Below, piece by piece: positions 8,306 through 17,356 of a stretch of 64,000 nt of DNA; the stretch's first letter is position 1, and each line of letters starts with the position of its first letter. The position numbers and the translations under genes were made by a program. A model generated the notes under the pieces. It worked only from the letters and a program-made list of their open reading frames with translations. It did not search any database and was not told the DNA's origin. The DNA is from Paenalcaligenes sp050487225. GTDB taxonomy: Bacteria > Pseudomonadota > Gammaproteobacteria > Burkholderiales > Burkholderiaceae_B. The stretch is taken from positions 1,488,001 to 1,552,000 of the forward strand of contig NZ_JBKQGY010000001.1 in the NCBI RefSeq assembly GCF_050487225.1. The letters are read 5' to 3'.

Positions 8306-9106
8306 ATGACACTCGATAACCAACTCTCGTCACTCACAGTTGCTGATGCCGCGCTCGCGCTACGGTTAGCAGCGGAACAAGGCCAACCTGTTGCTGCTCT
8401 GCGTGACCGTCTGCAAAACGTCAGTGCTGATACGGCCTACGCAGTGCAAGAAGCTAATACTCGTTTCGCCTTAGAACAAGGCCGCCGCTTAGTGGGCCGA
8501 AAAATTGGCCTGACGTCGTTGGCTGTACAAGCACAATTGGGCGTAGACCAACCTGACTTTGGCATGCTCTTTGATGACATGCACGTAGGTGATGGCGACG
8601 CTATCGCCGCTGGCCGCCTGATTCAGCCCAAGGCCGAAGCAGAAATTGCTCTGGTATTAGGCCGCGACTTAACTCGCGAACACCATAACTACGCCGACCT
8701 GATTAACGCTACCGAATACTGTTTACCCGCCATTGAAGTGGTGGACAGCCGTATTGCCAATTGGGACATACGCTTTGTGGACACCGTGGCCGACAACGCC
8801 TCCAGCGGCTTGTTTGTATTGGGTAGCCGCCCTGTACTGCTGCGCGACATAGACCTCACTGATTGCGCCATGGAAATGGAATGCGATGGTGAAGTGGTCT
8901 CGCGTGGTAACGGTAGAGCCTGCTTAGGTAACCCCATGAACGCAGCCGTCTGGCTGGCTAACACCATGGTGCGTTGCGGGCGTCCACTACAAGCGGGTGA
9001 CATCGTACTGACTGGCGCGCTAGGCCCCATGGCTGTCGCGAAAAGCGGCCAACACTTCAACGTCAAGATTGCCGGCATGGGCCCTGTGTCCGTGCGTTTT
9101 GAATAA
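8306..9106 (+). CDS. mhpD: 2-keto-4-pentenoate (2-hydroxypentadienoate) hydratase
   Basis: Adds water to 2-hydroxypenta-2,4-dienoate, giving 4-hydroxy-2-oxovalerate. 266 residues, in the usual range. It belongs to the fumarylacetoacetate-hydrolase-like fold, with GRKIGLTS near residue 64, metal-binding acidic residues in QPKAEAEIALVLG, and a C-terminal GDIVLTGALGPM. It lies between the dioxygenase and the hydrolase, as expected in meta-cleavage operons; the order B-D-C differs from E. coli (A-B-C-D-F-E). Its product is the substrate of the MhpE encoded about 23 kb downstream. Confidence 0.9.
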   Translation: MTLDNQLSSLTVADAALALRLAAEQGQPVAALRDRLQNVSADTAYAVQEANTRFALEQGRRLVGRKIGLTSLAVQAQLGVDQPDFGMLFDDMHVGDGDAIAAGRLIQPKAEAEIALVLGRDLTREHHNYADLINATEYCLPAIEVVDSRIANWDIRFVDTVADNASSGLFVLGSRPVLLRDIDLTDCAMEMECDGEVVSRGNGRACLGNPMNAAVWLANTMVRCGRPLQAGDIVLTGALGPMAVAKSGQHFNVKIAGMGPVSVRFE

Positions 9107-9188
9107 CTCTGCTGTGCAGGCTGAATAACCAGCCTGCTCCTCTCGCATTTCCCGGTGCTTAGGTGCCGATCAATGACAAGGAATCATC

Positions 9189-10058
9189 ATGACCACAACC
9201 GTGCTACATACTGAAGCCAGCACCAGCCGCTTCGCTCATATCAAAGAACAAGATCTAGACCTACAAATTCACTACAACGACACCGGCGGTAATGGCCCAG
9301 TAGTCGTTATGATTCACGGCTCTGGCCCAGGTGCTAGCGGTTGGGCTAACTTCAATCGCAACGTACAACCGTTATACGACGCCGGTTTTCGCGTCATTTT
9401 GATGGACTGCCCCGGCTGGAGCAAAAGCGACCCTATCGTTTGTACCAGCTCTCGCTCTGACCTGAACGGCCGCGCACTGAAAGGCTTGTTAGATGTGCTA
9501 AACATCGAACGTGCTCACATCATTGGTAACTCCATGGGCGGCCACAGTACCGTTGCCTTCTCGTTGGCTAACCCTGAGCGTATCGGCAAAATCGTTCTGA
9601 TGGGTGGTGGTACAGGCGGCCCTAGCCAGTTTGTGCCTATGCCTGCTGAAGGCATCAAACTGCTGCAAGCGCTATACCGTGAACCTACGATCGAAAACCT
9701 GCGTCGCATGATGCAAGTGTTTGTGTTCGATACCAAAAACCTGACTGAAGAACTGTTCCAAGCTCGTTTAGACAACATGCTGTCCCGACGCGAACACTTG
9801 GACAACTTTGTGAAAAGCTTGGAAGCTAACCCTCGTCAGTTCCCTGACTTCGGGCCACGCTTGGGCGAGATCAAAGCACCTGCATTGATCATTTGGGGCC
9901 GTGACGACCGCTTTGTACCGATGGATATTGGTCTGCGCCTGCTGTGGGGCTTGGCCGATGCTGAACTGCACATTTTCAGCCGTTGTGGCCACTGGGCTCA
10001 GTGGGAACACGCTGATAAATTCAACCAGATGGTTATTGAGTTCTTCAGTAAAGACTAA
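9189..10058 (+). CDS. mhpC: 2-hydroxy-6-oxonona-2,4-dienedioate hydrolase (MhpC)
   Basis: C-C bond hydrolase that splits the meta-cleavage product into 2-hydroxypentadienoate and a dicarboxylate such as succinate. 289 residues, alpha/beta-hydrolase fold. The oxyanion loop is HGSGPGASGW from residue 43, the nucleophile Ser115 is in GNSMGG, the acid is in WGRDDRFVP, and the His is in CGHWAQWE. It is last of the plus-strand trio, with ribosome site AAGGAATC ahead of the ATG. The 82-base gap after mhpD contains no clear terminator, so cotranscription is likely. Confidence 0.92.
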   Translation: MTTTVLHTEASTSRFAHIKEQDLDLQIHYNDTGGNGPVVVMIHGSGPGASGWANFNRNVQPLYDAGFRVILMDCPGWSKSDPIVCTSSRSDLNGRALKGLLDVLNIERAHIIGNSMGGHSTVAFSLANPERIGKIVLMGGGTGGPSQFVPMPAEGIKLLQALYREPTIENLRRMMQVFVFDTKNLTEELFQARLDNMLSRREHLDNFVKSLEANPRQFPDFGPRLGEIKAPALIIWGRDDRFVPMDIGLRLLWGLADAELHIFSRCGHWAQWEHADKFNQMVIEFFSKD

Positions 10059-10065
10059 CTCCCTA

Positions 10066-10123
10066 AACGCGGCTACGGCCGCGTTGCTCTTGTTCGTCAT
10101 ACAAAATGGCGAGCAAGAGCAAC
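10066..10123. terminator. Two nested hairpins between converging operons
   Basis: AACGCGGC-TACG-GCCGCGTT at 10066-10085, then a 14-base arm beginning GTTGCTCTTG at 10083-10096 that pairs with 10110-10123 at 13 of 14 positions. The two share three bases and may compete. No clear T tract follows, so termination efficiency is uncertain. Confidence 0.5.
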
Positions 10124-10194
10124 GGGAAATCAGTAGACAGTCAACGCACTACAAAGCAGGCATATTCCATGCCCTACATAGCGACTTGCAGCGG

Positions 10195-11067
10195 TTACCA
10201 CATACCAGAGCTGTTCAACTGTGCCTCTATTTCATCCACAGTAGAACGCAACGCGGGTAATAAACGTTGCTCGGCCTCTCGGGTAGTCATCGCATTTTTA
10301 GTAAAAATAATATTGAGACATCCCAACACGCGCTGTTCATGGCAAATGGGTAAAGCAATCGCCCCCATACGGGTTTGCTCATGCCAATCCCCGTCGTTAG
10401 AGCCAAAGCCCTGCTCCCAGGTTTTCTGCAATAACGCCGATACTAACTGTGGGTTACGTGCTAATCGTGCTTGCTCGTCAGTACCTGATCGCAATAAATG
10501 TAGAATTTCATCGCGTTCAGAATCCAAGCACGCACTTAAATACGCCCTGCCCACTGCAGTAAATAAAATGGGCATGCGTCTACGTATCATGGCCTTATGA
10601 AACGACAACGGGCTAAACCTATGCGTGGTTTCGCGTACCACCATGCTGGCACCATCCAAGACGCACAAGTCCGATGGCCACACGGCTTTTTGCTGCAAGC
10701 GTTTCAAGGCCTCGCTGGCAATTTGAGACACCCAATCTTCGTCGGTAAAGCCGTCGCTCAACTGTCGTACTTTCTGATTCAAGCTATAGCATTCATCCGC
10801 TGCATTACGACGCACATAGCCTTCGTTCTGCAGAGTTTCCAGCATGCGGCGTACCGTTGTGCGATGTATGCCTGTGGCCGCACTGATTTCTTTGATAGAG
10901 GCGTAGCCCCCTGCTGCCTGATTCAGGCTGCGCAGGATTTCTAAGCCTCGACGCAAACTCTCAATAGGCCTATAGCAAGATGGGTCATCTGACTCATCCC
11001 ACTCTTTTACAATAATACTGTCGGCCACCCACGATGAGGAGGCTCTTAAGGCTTGTACCTGGGCCAT
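10195..11067 (-). CDS. IclR-family regulator, MhpR-like, copy A
   Basis: Probable aromatic-acid-responsive transcription factor. 290 residues: a 30-residue N-terminal extension, then a winged helix (LRRGLEILRSL to IHRTTVRRMLETLQNEGYV), then the ligand-binding IclR domain. The ETTHRFSPLSFHKAM segment and its neighbours resemble MhpR. It is last gene of the minus-strand operon, and its first 22 bases overlap the end of the second IclR gene, suggesting coupled translation. Two consecutive MhpR-like regulators are unusual; one may govern mhpBDC and the other the TRAP operon, or they may respond to different ligands. Which does what cannot be read from the sequence. Confidence 0.85.
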   Translation of the reverse strand: MAQVQALRASSSWVADSIIVKEWDESDDPSCYRPIESLRRGLEILRSLNQAAGGYASIKEISAATGIHRTTVRRMLETLQNEGYVRRNAADECYSLNQKVRQLSDGFTDEDWVSQIASEALKRLQQKAVWPSDLCVLDGASMVVRETTHRFSPLSFHKAMIRRRMPILFTAVGRAYLSACLDSERDEILHLLRSGTDEQARLARNPQLVSALLQKTWEQGFGSNDGDWHEQTRMGAIALPICHEQRVLGCLNIIFTKNAMTTREAEQRLLPALRSTVDEIEAQLNSSGMW

Positions 11068-11858
11068 CCATACTCTCCCAATGGTAAGGAATCGAGTTCG
11101 CTTTCTATGTCACGCACACACTTATGCAGCGCATCCAAATAACGCTCAGCGGCTTTGGCGGGTGTCATCGCACTTCTGAAAAAGATGATATTGATCGCCC
11201 CTAGCACGCGATTGCGCCAACATACTGGGTAGGCGATGGCGCTAATGTTGGGCTCGGTACCACCTGAGGATTCGGCATAGCCTAAACGACGGGCTTCTAT
11301 ACGACGCTGCAGCAGCTCGTGCCGCATATCGTCTTTTGAGACGCCATCAGGCTGCATGAGGCTGGCAAGATCTAACATCTGCTCTAGGCTCTCGTCTGCC
11401 ACTTCGCTCAAGATGGCAATGCCCATCGCTGAGCGCAGTAATGGCCGAGTTTTTCCTACCATCGCACGGTTCACCGACATGGGACTAAAGCGGTGCGTGG
11501 ATTCGCGAATTTCCAAATGCCCTGACGTAAAGGTCGCAAAATCGCTAGGCCACTGCACCTGTGCAAGCAAACGCCCCATATAGGGGCCAATGACCTGCAC
11601 CACCCAATCTTCGTCTTTCACGCTATCGGCGAAACGACGAAAATGCTTGGTCAGAAAATAACGTCCATCACCTGCTCGCAGGTACACATAGCCCGCCTGT
11701 TCCAAGGTAAACAACAAGCGGTAAACCGTGGCTCGGTGTATGCCGGTGTACTTCGCCAGTTCCCCTGGCGTAGCCCAACCCAGATCACTTAGCGCCCCGA
11801 TGAGCTCTAAACCGCGCTCTAAGGCCCTGACTCTGGGGTAGATATCAGTTTCTGGCAT
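11046..11858 (-). CDS. IclR-family regulator, MhpR-like, copy B
   Basis: Second IclR-type regulator, 270 residues. The winged helix runs from about residue 8 (VRALERGLELIGAL) to 65 (IHRATVYRLLFTLEQAGYV). The effector domain carries RESTHRFSPMSVNRAM, closely paralleling copy A and E. coli MhpR. It starts ten bases after the racemase-like gene and overlaps copy A by 22 bases. The parallel domain layout and shared motifs suggest an old duplication of one mhpR-type gene, although the sequences have clearly diverged. Being at the 3' end of the operon it would be coregulated with the transporter genes, permitting autoregulation. Confidence 0.85.
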   Translation of the reverse strand: MPETDIYPRVRALERGLELIGALSDLGWATPGELAKYTGIHRATVYRLLFTLEQAGYVYLRAGDGRYFLTKHFRRFADSVKDEDWVVQVIGPYMGRLLAQVQWPSDFATFTSGHLEIRESTHRFSPMSVNRAMVGKTRPLLRSAMGIAILSEVADESLEQMLDLASLMQPDGVSKDDMRHELLQRRIEARRLGYAESSGGTEPNISAIAYPVCWRNRVLGAINIIFFRSAMTPAKAAERYLDALHKCVRDIESELDSLPLGEYGWPRYKP

Positions 11859-11868
11859 AGTCTGTGCC

Positions 11869-12660
11869 TCAAATAGGAGGATAGAGCTTCAGCATTTCTT
11901 CGCTGGGCTTCACGTAATGCCACCGTCTACCCGCATGCAAACCCGTGAGCTTATGCAACTTAGCCAACATTTCTGCATACGACAGTGGTGCTCCCACCCC
12001 ATCCAACACACTGACGCCATCGATTTCATACACATCATTGGCGGCCAACACTTCGGCCACCAAGCCCTCAGCGGGAACGATCAGATCAGCCCCTTCTGCA
12101 ATGGCGCGTCGTGCGGTTTCTGTGAAAGCCGCAATGTATTCGCTAGGGTCCAGAAACACCTGTTCGATGCTGCGCTCTGGTAGCTGCGGCTCAATCACAT
12201 AGATGCCACTAATACGTGCCTCGAAACGATGGCGGTGCATGGCGTTTTTCAGGAACCACTGATTTTCTTCGTTCAATGTCACCAAGCCAATTTGCTGCGC
12301 CATAGAGCACGAAATCAGCACAGTGCTTTCTGGCATAGAAATCACCGGAATATCCACCAACGAACGGCACTCACGCAACAGTGGTTCTGTGTAGGTGCCA
12401 ATCACAAATGCGTCATAGCCTTCTTTTTCAGCTTGATGCACATTGTGCAAAAGCTGCCGGCTCATGGCTTTGTGATAGGCATAGGGCACCTTCATCACTT
12501 CACTGGGCGACTTGCCGTGCCACATAGACTCCGGCACCCCATGCAACACAATTTCGGTACCCGGGTTGGCAATACGTGCATAGTGCGTTGCCAACGACGC
12601 TTTATACACAGGGTAGTTATCCAGATCGACGCTGGATTGATGCCAAATTTTCATCGTCAT
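11869..12660 (-). CDS. Asp/Glu/hydantoin racemase superfamily protein lacking both usual cysteines
   Basis: 263 residues with the two-lobe layout of the Asp/Glu racemase superfamily (hydantoin racemase, maleate isomerase, arylmalonate decarboxylase). In active racemases each lobe supplies one catalytic Cys. The first-lobe position, expected as GC(F/Y)xDP, here reads GTYTEPLL; the second, expected as a GCAGM-like loop, reads PAEGLVAEVL. Both cysteines therefore seem replaced (Thr and Glu). The remaining Cys residues (ECRS, ISCSMA) are not at the usual places by eye. The frame is intact and sits inside a tight operon between an SDR (4-base gap) and an IclR gene, arguing for a functional but altered enzyme. 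Its substrate is unknown. Confidence 0.75.
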   Translation of the reverse strand: MTMKIWHQSSVDLDNYPVYKASLATHYARIANPGTEIVLHGVPESMWHGKSPSEVMKVPYAYHKAMSRQLLHNVHQAEKEGYDAFVIGTYTEPLLRECRSLVDIPVISMPESTVLISCSMAQQIGLVTLNEENQWFLKNAMHRHRFEARISGIYVIEPQLPERSIEQVFLDPSEYIAAFTETARRAIAEGADLIVPAEGLVAEVLAANDVYEIDGVSVLDGVGAPLSYAEMLAKLHKLTGLHAGRRWHYVKPSEEMLKLYPPI

Positions 12661-12664
12661 CCCC

Positions 12665-13426
12665 TTACACCATGTAGTAGCCGCCGTTGACGTCTACGGT
12701 GCTACCTGTCACATAGGATGCCAAAGGCCCTACCAAATACGTCACTGCCGCCGCTACCTCTTCTGGTAAGCCCACTCGCGCTAACGGTACTAATCCAACC
12801 GACTTATGATCGTCCTCGGGGGCCAAGCGCGTACGTAGCATAGGCGTGTCGATTAGACCAGGCGACACCACGTTAGCCGTAATGTTCATGGGGGCCATTT
12901 CACGCGCTAAAGCTTTAGTGAAGGCAATGACTGCTGCCTTGCTGGCCACATAGGCCGTGCACGAACGGTAGCCACCTAACTGCGCCCCGGTAGAAGCAAA
13001 GTTAATGATGCGACCATACTGAGTATCTTGATCTACTTGCATCACGAATGCTCTGCAAACCGCATAAGTACCGAAGGCATTCACCGCAAACACTTTGTCC
13101 CATAGTTCTGGGGTAGTACCTTTTACATCAATCACCGCACCGCCTTCCCCTACAGGGGAAATAGCGGCGGTGTTTACCAACACAGACACCCGCATACCGT
13201 CATCACGCAAACTCGCAAACAGTTGCTCTACGGAGGTGATGTTGCTGATGTCTACACTCGCTGCACGGTGACCGTGCCCTGGTAACGTCGCCATCACCGC
13301 TTGTACTGCCGTTAGATCCAAATCGGCCAATACCACTTGCAAGCCTTGCTCGGCCAAGGCCTGACAAACGGCTTGACCAATACCACCAGCAGCGCCCGTT
13401 ACTAGGGCAATACGATTTTCATTCAT
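12665..13426 (-). CDS. Short-chain dehydrogenase/reductase (FabG-like)
   Basis: NAD(P)-dependent oxidoreductase, 253 residues from the chosen start MNENRIALVTG; a start six codons upstream is possible but lacks support. The cofactor motif TGAAGGIG is at residues 10-17, the structural Asn is in VLVNTAA, and the catalytic Ser145 (NFASTG), Tyr159 and Lys163 (YVASK) are all present. The PGLIDTPM loop and C-terminal DVNGGYYMV are standard. The Asp at the end of the second strand (LADLDL) favours NAD. It sits between the TRAP permease and the racemase-like gene; oxidation of a dihydrodiol or hydroxy acid related to the imported compound is plausible but unproven. Confidence 0.88.
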   Translation of the reverse strand: MNENRIALVTGAAGGIGQAVCQALAEQGLQVVLADLDLTAVQAVMATLPGHGHRAASVDISNITSVEQLFASLRDDGMRVSVLVNTAAISPVGEGGAVIDVKGTTPELWDKVFAVNAFGTYAVCRAFVMQVDQDTQYGRIINFASTGAQLGGYRSCTAYVASKAAVIAFTKALAREMAPMNITANVVSPGLIDTPMLRTRLAPEDDHKSVGLVPLARVGLPEEVAAAVTYLVGPLASYVTGSTVDVNGGYYMV

Positions 13427-13440
13427 GTTTATTATTTCCC

Positions 13441-15357
13441 TCAATTACTACTCAGCACGCTAGGCAACCACATCGTAATGATGGGGAACGATGTGAGTAG
13501 AATGACGCGGATTAAATCAGCGACCAAGAAAGGTGTCACGCCTCGGAAAATGGTAGACAACGGTAAGCGATCACCCACCACACTGCGCATCACAAATACG
13601 TTCATGCCCAGCGGTGGCGTAATCATGCCAATTTCCACTAACGATAGCGTCACCACGCCCCACCAGATCAGGTCATAGTTCATGCCTAGAATCAGAGGCA
13701 CCACTAGCGGTGTAGTCACCAACACGGCAGCCAAGGTATCGAACACCGTACCCAGCAACAAATAGAACACCACCAAGCCAAATAGAATCAACCAATTAGG
13801 CATAGTCTCTATGTCGATAATGCTCAACACTAACTGGGCAATATCGGTGAAGCTCATAAAGCTGGCGAAAATATTTGCACCAATAAAGATGACGTAAATC
13901 GCACCAGCATTGATGGCCGTATCTACCAATGACGCTTTGAATTTTTCTAGCGTGAAACCTTTGGTGCTGATGGCAAACAAAAACGCCAACAATGCACCAA
14001 CAGAGGCGGCTTCTTGCGTCGTAAAGATACCGCCATACAAACCGCCCAACACCAATGCAAACAGTAATACTGGACGCCATGCTTTGATTAACGCTGCACG
14101 AGCAACTGGCCAGTTAAATTCTTCTACATCAGGCGCCAAACTAGGTTTGAGTCGTACTGACACAAAAATCGCCAGTACATACATGGTCAGTGCCAACAGG
14201 CCGGGCACCAATGCTGCTTGGAAAGCGATCTGAATGGATTGCTCTACCACCACGCAGTACACAATCAGCACAACAGACGGAGGGATCAACGCCCCCAACG
14301 TACCGCCAGCCGCAATACAACCCGCTGCCAAACTGTGCGCATAGTTACGGCGTTCCATCTCGATGAAAGCCACTTTACCGAAGGTAGCCGTGGTGGCGAT
14401 AGACGAGCCGCAAATGGCACCAAAACCGCCACATCCCAATACGGATGCCATCGCCAAGCCACCACGACGCGACCCCAACAAGGCTGTACCGGAGTTAAAA
14501 ATATCGCCTGACAGACCTGCCCACGTCGCAAAGTTACCCATCAACAAGAACAGTGGAATCGCTGCCATGTCCATACTGGTCAACGCACGGCCTACTTCGT
14601 TTTGGGATACCACCAGCGCCTGTTCACCACCCATAGTCAGCGCCAAACTGGCCACGCCTACCAACATCAATGACACGCCAATAGGAATCTGGGCCGCAAT
14701 CAGCAAGTACAAAACCAAGAACGCCATACTGGCTTGCATGCCGGGGCTGCTGTCTTCGTTGATGAACAACACTGTCAGTACCGCACACACCGCAATGGTG
14801 CCTACCGTAACTAACGCACCACGCCAGAAACCAGGTTGGGCGTAACCACGATCACGGCACAGCGCATACCAATGCTTCACGGTCTGAATCAGCACAGTCA
14901 GCACCGCCAATGACATCAGTACACCAGCAACCGCCCACCAACCTGCGGTATGCCAGCCCACTACCATCGTTTTTTCGCCGTACTCTTGAGCATCCATCGC
15001 ACGAAACAGCAACGATGCCGCTAACCAACCAAACACTAGTACCTCGGCGATTTCACACACCAAGTGCACAGCCGTTTGATTACGGCCCGCTACTACCTTC
15101 ATCACATCCATGCGGATATTTAGATGGCGTACAAAAACCAGCCCTGACAACCCAGCTACGATGATGGCCATGAACAGGCCATTCAATTCGAATAGCCCCC
15201 TCACGGTGTACGATGTAAAGGCACGCAGCAAGATGTCTACTAACGTCCCTGCCGACACAAACAACAGCAACGTTAAGACGGCCCAGGCCATTACTTTACA
15301 AAACTGGTCTGCCCAATCAGCCTTGGCGGAAGTTTCCACAATATTGGCTGAACTCAT
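13441..15357 (-). CDS. TRAP transporter, fused small and large permease subunits (DctQM)
   Basis: Secondary, sodium- or proton-driven uptake system permease for organic acids. 638 residues. Residues 1 to about 180 correspond to the four-helix DctQ subunit, and about 200-630 to the DctM subunit with many membrane helices. DctM hallmarks such as IPLFLLMGNFATWAG, GAICGSSIATTATFG and the late TPPLGMNVFVMRSV are present. It is unlike the second TRAP system in this window, whose Q and M subunits are separate genes. Two bases separate it from dctP upstream and 14 from the SDR downstream, so it is within one operon. Confidence 0.93.
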   Translation of the reverse strand: MSSANIVETSAKADWADQFCKVMAWAVLTLLLFVSAGTLVDILLRAFTSYTVRGLFELNGLFMAIIVAGLSGLVFVRHLNIRMDVMKVVAGRNQTAVHLVCEIAEVLVFGWLAASLLFRAMDAQEYGEKTMVVGWHTAGWWAVAGVLMSLAVLTVLIQTVKHWYALCRDRGYAQPGFWRGALVTVGTIAVCAVLTVLFINEDSSPGMQASMAFLVLYLLIAAQIPIGVSLMLVGVASLALTMGGEQALVVSQNEVGRALTSMDMAAIPLFLLMGNFATWAGLSGDIFNSGTALLGSRRGGLAMASVLGCGGFGAICGSSIATTATFGKVAFIEMERRNYAHSLAAGCIAAGGTLGALIPPSVVLIVYCVVVEQSIQIAFQAALVPGLLALTMYVLAIFVSVRLKPSLAPDVEEFNWPVARAALIKAWRPVLLFALVLGGLYGGIFTTQEAASVGALLAFLFAISTKGFTLEKFKASLVDTAINAGAIYVIFIGANIFASFMSFTDIAQLVLSIIDIETMPNWLILFGLVVFYLLLGTVFDTLAAVLVTTPLVVPLILGMNYDLIWWGVVTLSLVEIGMITPPLGMNVFVMRSVVGDRLPLSTIFRGVTPFLVADLIRVILLTSFPIITMWLPSVLSSN

Positions 15358-15359
15358 GC

Positions 15360-16364
15360 TTATTGCGCTCCACGCTGGGATTCAATACCTTGGGTATACA
15401 CTTCCCAAATACGCTGGCCTTCAGGCATGCTGGCTACCCATGTGTCAATCACGGGTTGGATCGCCGCCGACCAACGTGCAACATCTTCTTCGCTAGGCGT
15501 CAATATCGTGTGTGCAGGATTCTCGGCCAGTTGAGCGCGTAGACGTGCGTTCTCACCGCCCAAGCCCTCAGACCAACGCGGCAAGAAGTTAGCACCACCG
15601 TGTTTTTCCAGTGCTGCTTTAGCTTCTGGAGGCAGACGATCATACGCACGTTGGTTGATCACCAAGAACACCGTACTAGAACCCATAGGCACATCAATGT
15701 GATACGGCACAAAGTCCAGTACCTGCCATGTGTACACGGCGTTCCAATCGTTTAAGCTGCCGCTCAAGGTTTTCTTGGACAGGTTTTCAGCCGTTTGTGA
15801 CACAGGTAAACCCACAGGGATAATACCCAACGCTTCTACCGATGCACTGGCCAAGGGGCCTGCTGCACGAATACGGTGCCCTTTAAAGTCATCCAACGAA
15901 CTGATTTCGCTCACGCTGTGACCCGACAAAATGCCGGACGACACCATGGCAAATACTTTCACATCGTCAAAGCCATCCATCAAGCCTTCTTCGTACAAGC
16001 GCCATACGCCAGTAGAAGCTTCTCCTACAGTACGTGCTTGGAAGGGAATCTCGGGAATATCCGCAACTTTAAAGCGACCAGGTGTGTAGCCTGTTACGCC
16101 CCACGCCATATCCACTAAACCACGACGCACCGCGTCAAAAGTATCCTCGGCTTTGACCAATGAACCACCTGAGTACAACTGAATTTTCAGCGTACCTTGT
16201 GAGTCTTCTTCTATGTCTTTGATCAGGGGCTCAAACATACCTTTGGTCAAATATGCGTTGGGCCCTGCAAAGTTGGCGAATTTTAGTGTTGTAGGTTTAG
16301 CCGTCGCCGTCACCCCGCATGTTAAAGAGAAGGCGCAAAGTGCTGCCATGAGGATTCGTTTCAT
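15360..16364 (-). CDS. TRAP transporter substrate-binding protein (DctP), system 1
   Basis: Periplasmic binding protein delivering substrate to the fused permease. 334 residues with a signal peptide (MKRILMAALCAF to VTATA). The DctP fold shows the early KLY/LYSGGSL motif (LKIQLYSGGSLVK), VDMAWGVTGYTPGRF, and the conserved central Arg in HRIRAAGP that normally contacts a carboxylate. ATG preceded by GGAGATAACG. It is first gene of the six-gene minus-strand operon. The cluster suggests an aromatic or aryl-aliphatic carboxylate as ligand. Confidence 0.93.
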   Translation of the reverse strand: MKRILMAALCAFSLTCGVTATAKPTTLKFANFAGPNAYLTKGMFEPLIKDIEEDSQGTLKIQLYSGGSLVKAEDTFDAVRRGLVDMAWGVTGYTPGRFKVADIPEIPFQARTVGEASTGVWRLYEEGLMDGFDDVKVFAMVSSGILSGHSVSEISSLDDFKGHRIRAAGPLASASVEALGIIPVGLPVSQTAENLSKKTLSGSLNDWNAVYTWQVLDFVPYHIDVPMGSSTVFLVINQRAYDRLPPEAKAALEKHGGANFLPRWSEGLGGENARLRAQLAENPAHTILTPSEEDVARWSAAIQPVIDTWVASMPEGQRIWEVYTQGIESQRGAQ

Positions 16365-17356
16365 CGTTATCTCCGTATTTTGGTTGGCTTACCGTGCTGA
16401 GCTAGCTCGCACTGCGCGTATCTGTGGCGGGATACGCAGCCGTGCCATTCACTTTTTTTGATCGCTTACCTAGGGTTAGGTCCGGCAAGAGTTCGTATTA
16501 CACACACTCGCGTGTAGCAGAGCAATCGAAATCCTTTAGGTGTTCACCTAGTAAACACATATTCAGGGATAACCCCATAAGCCTTTATTGGCGTTGTTTC
16601 TCGCTGTTTTTTGGGTGTTTACCTGATGAACTTGTCATAGGTTTAAAGAATGTACAGAGGACATCACGGCACTTTTCTCGAATGCGAAAAGCGTCAATTA
16701 CCTCGAGCTCCCCCATCACACCGTCAAAAGTATGGTGATGGAGAAAGGCGGTCGCTTACACAAGCCGTAATAATGCACATTGTTTGAGATCACAACGTAG
16801 CGTGTGGGTGTTTGAAGAAAAGTGAACGCGGTTGCGAGCAGTAGGTGAGTCCGCTCCCCCCAGCAGGGGCACGCACTGAGTGCATCAGCGCCGCAGTATG
16901 TTGCCTTCCACCTACATACGCTTAGCGCCCTTTTGCACGATGACAATACTTAACAAAGGGACTTTGCTCTATTGCAGCATCGCTACCATGCCCCCAGAAG
17001 CTCGCCTATCTCGCTATATCGCTGTATTCATCAGCTATTTCATGCAAGAAGCAGGCTTTCTTCTTTTAGGGATGGTGCCATGTCTCTCACAACAACAAAA
17101 ATCACGTCTTCTGCACAAAAACAGGGCTACTAAAGGCCAGACACTCTCTTAGCCGCCTAGTACAATCATCTAATGACAGAAGGCGTCATCGTAAGGGGTC
17201 TACAATGACGCTCTAGATTCACAGGGCACAACTAGCAGAGAGTGCACCCTATACTCTGCTGGTAAAATAAAGAATTCTCGTCCCACAATTGCTTCTACGC
17301 AGCACTACGCGGCCCGCTACGTAAAACGTAGCTAAAAAATACGCTAGGAACCTTGC
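16365..17356. other. Long non-coding interval between TRAP operon and response regulator
   Basis: About 990 bases with no convincing gene; short open frames here have no recognisable domain or good ribosome site. It contains a perfect palindrome GAGCTAGCTC (16399-16408), a hairpin GCGTATC/GATACGC (16416-16437), two related inverted repeats (16537-16624, entered separately) and, near the response regulator, AGCAGAG/CTCTGCT separated by 13 bases (17234-17260). The dctP promoter and the response-regulator promoter should both be here, facing away from each other. Confidence 0.5.
16537..16624. promoter_or_regulatory. Two related inverted-repeat sites upstream of the TRAP operon
   Basis: TAGGTG-TT-CACCTA at 16537-16550 and GGGTGTTTACCT at 16613-16624 are near-copies about 75 bases apart. 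In addition GTAAACAC at 16551-16558 is the reverse complement of GTGTTTAC at 16615-16622. The layout suits a dimeric regulator binding two sites with looping. The distance from dctP (about 170 bases) fits an operator role. Confidence 0.45.

Noticed and set aside
16880..17152. Possible 90-residue gene in the 16.4-17.3 kb gap
   Set aside because: No domain, no convincing ribosome site and low-complexity composition; the region is better read as regulatory.
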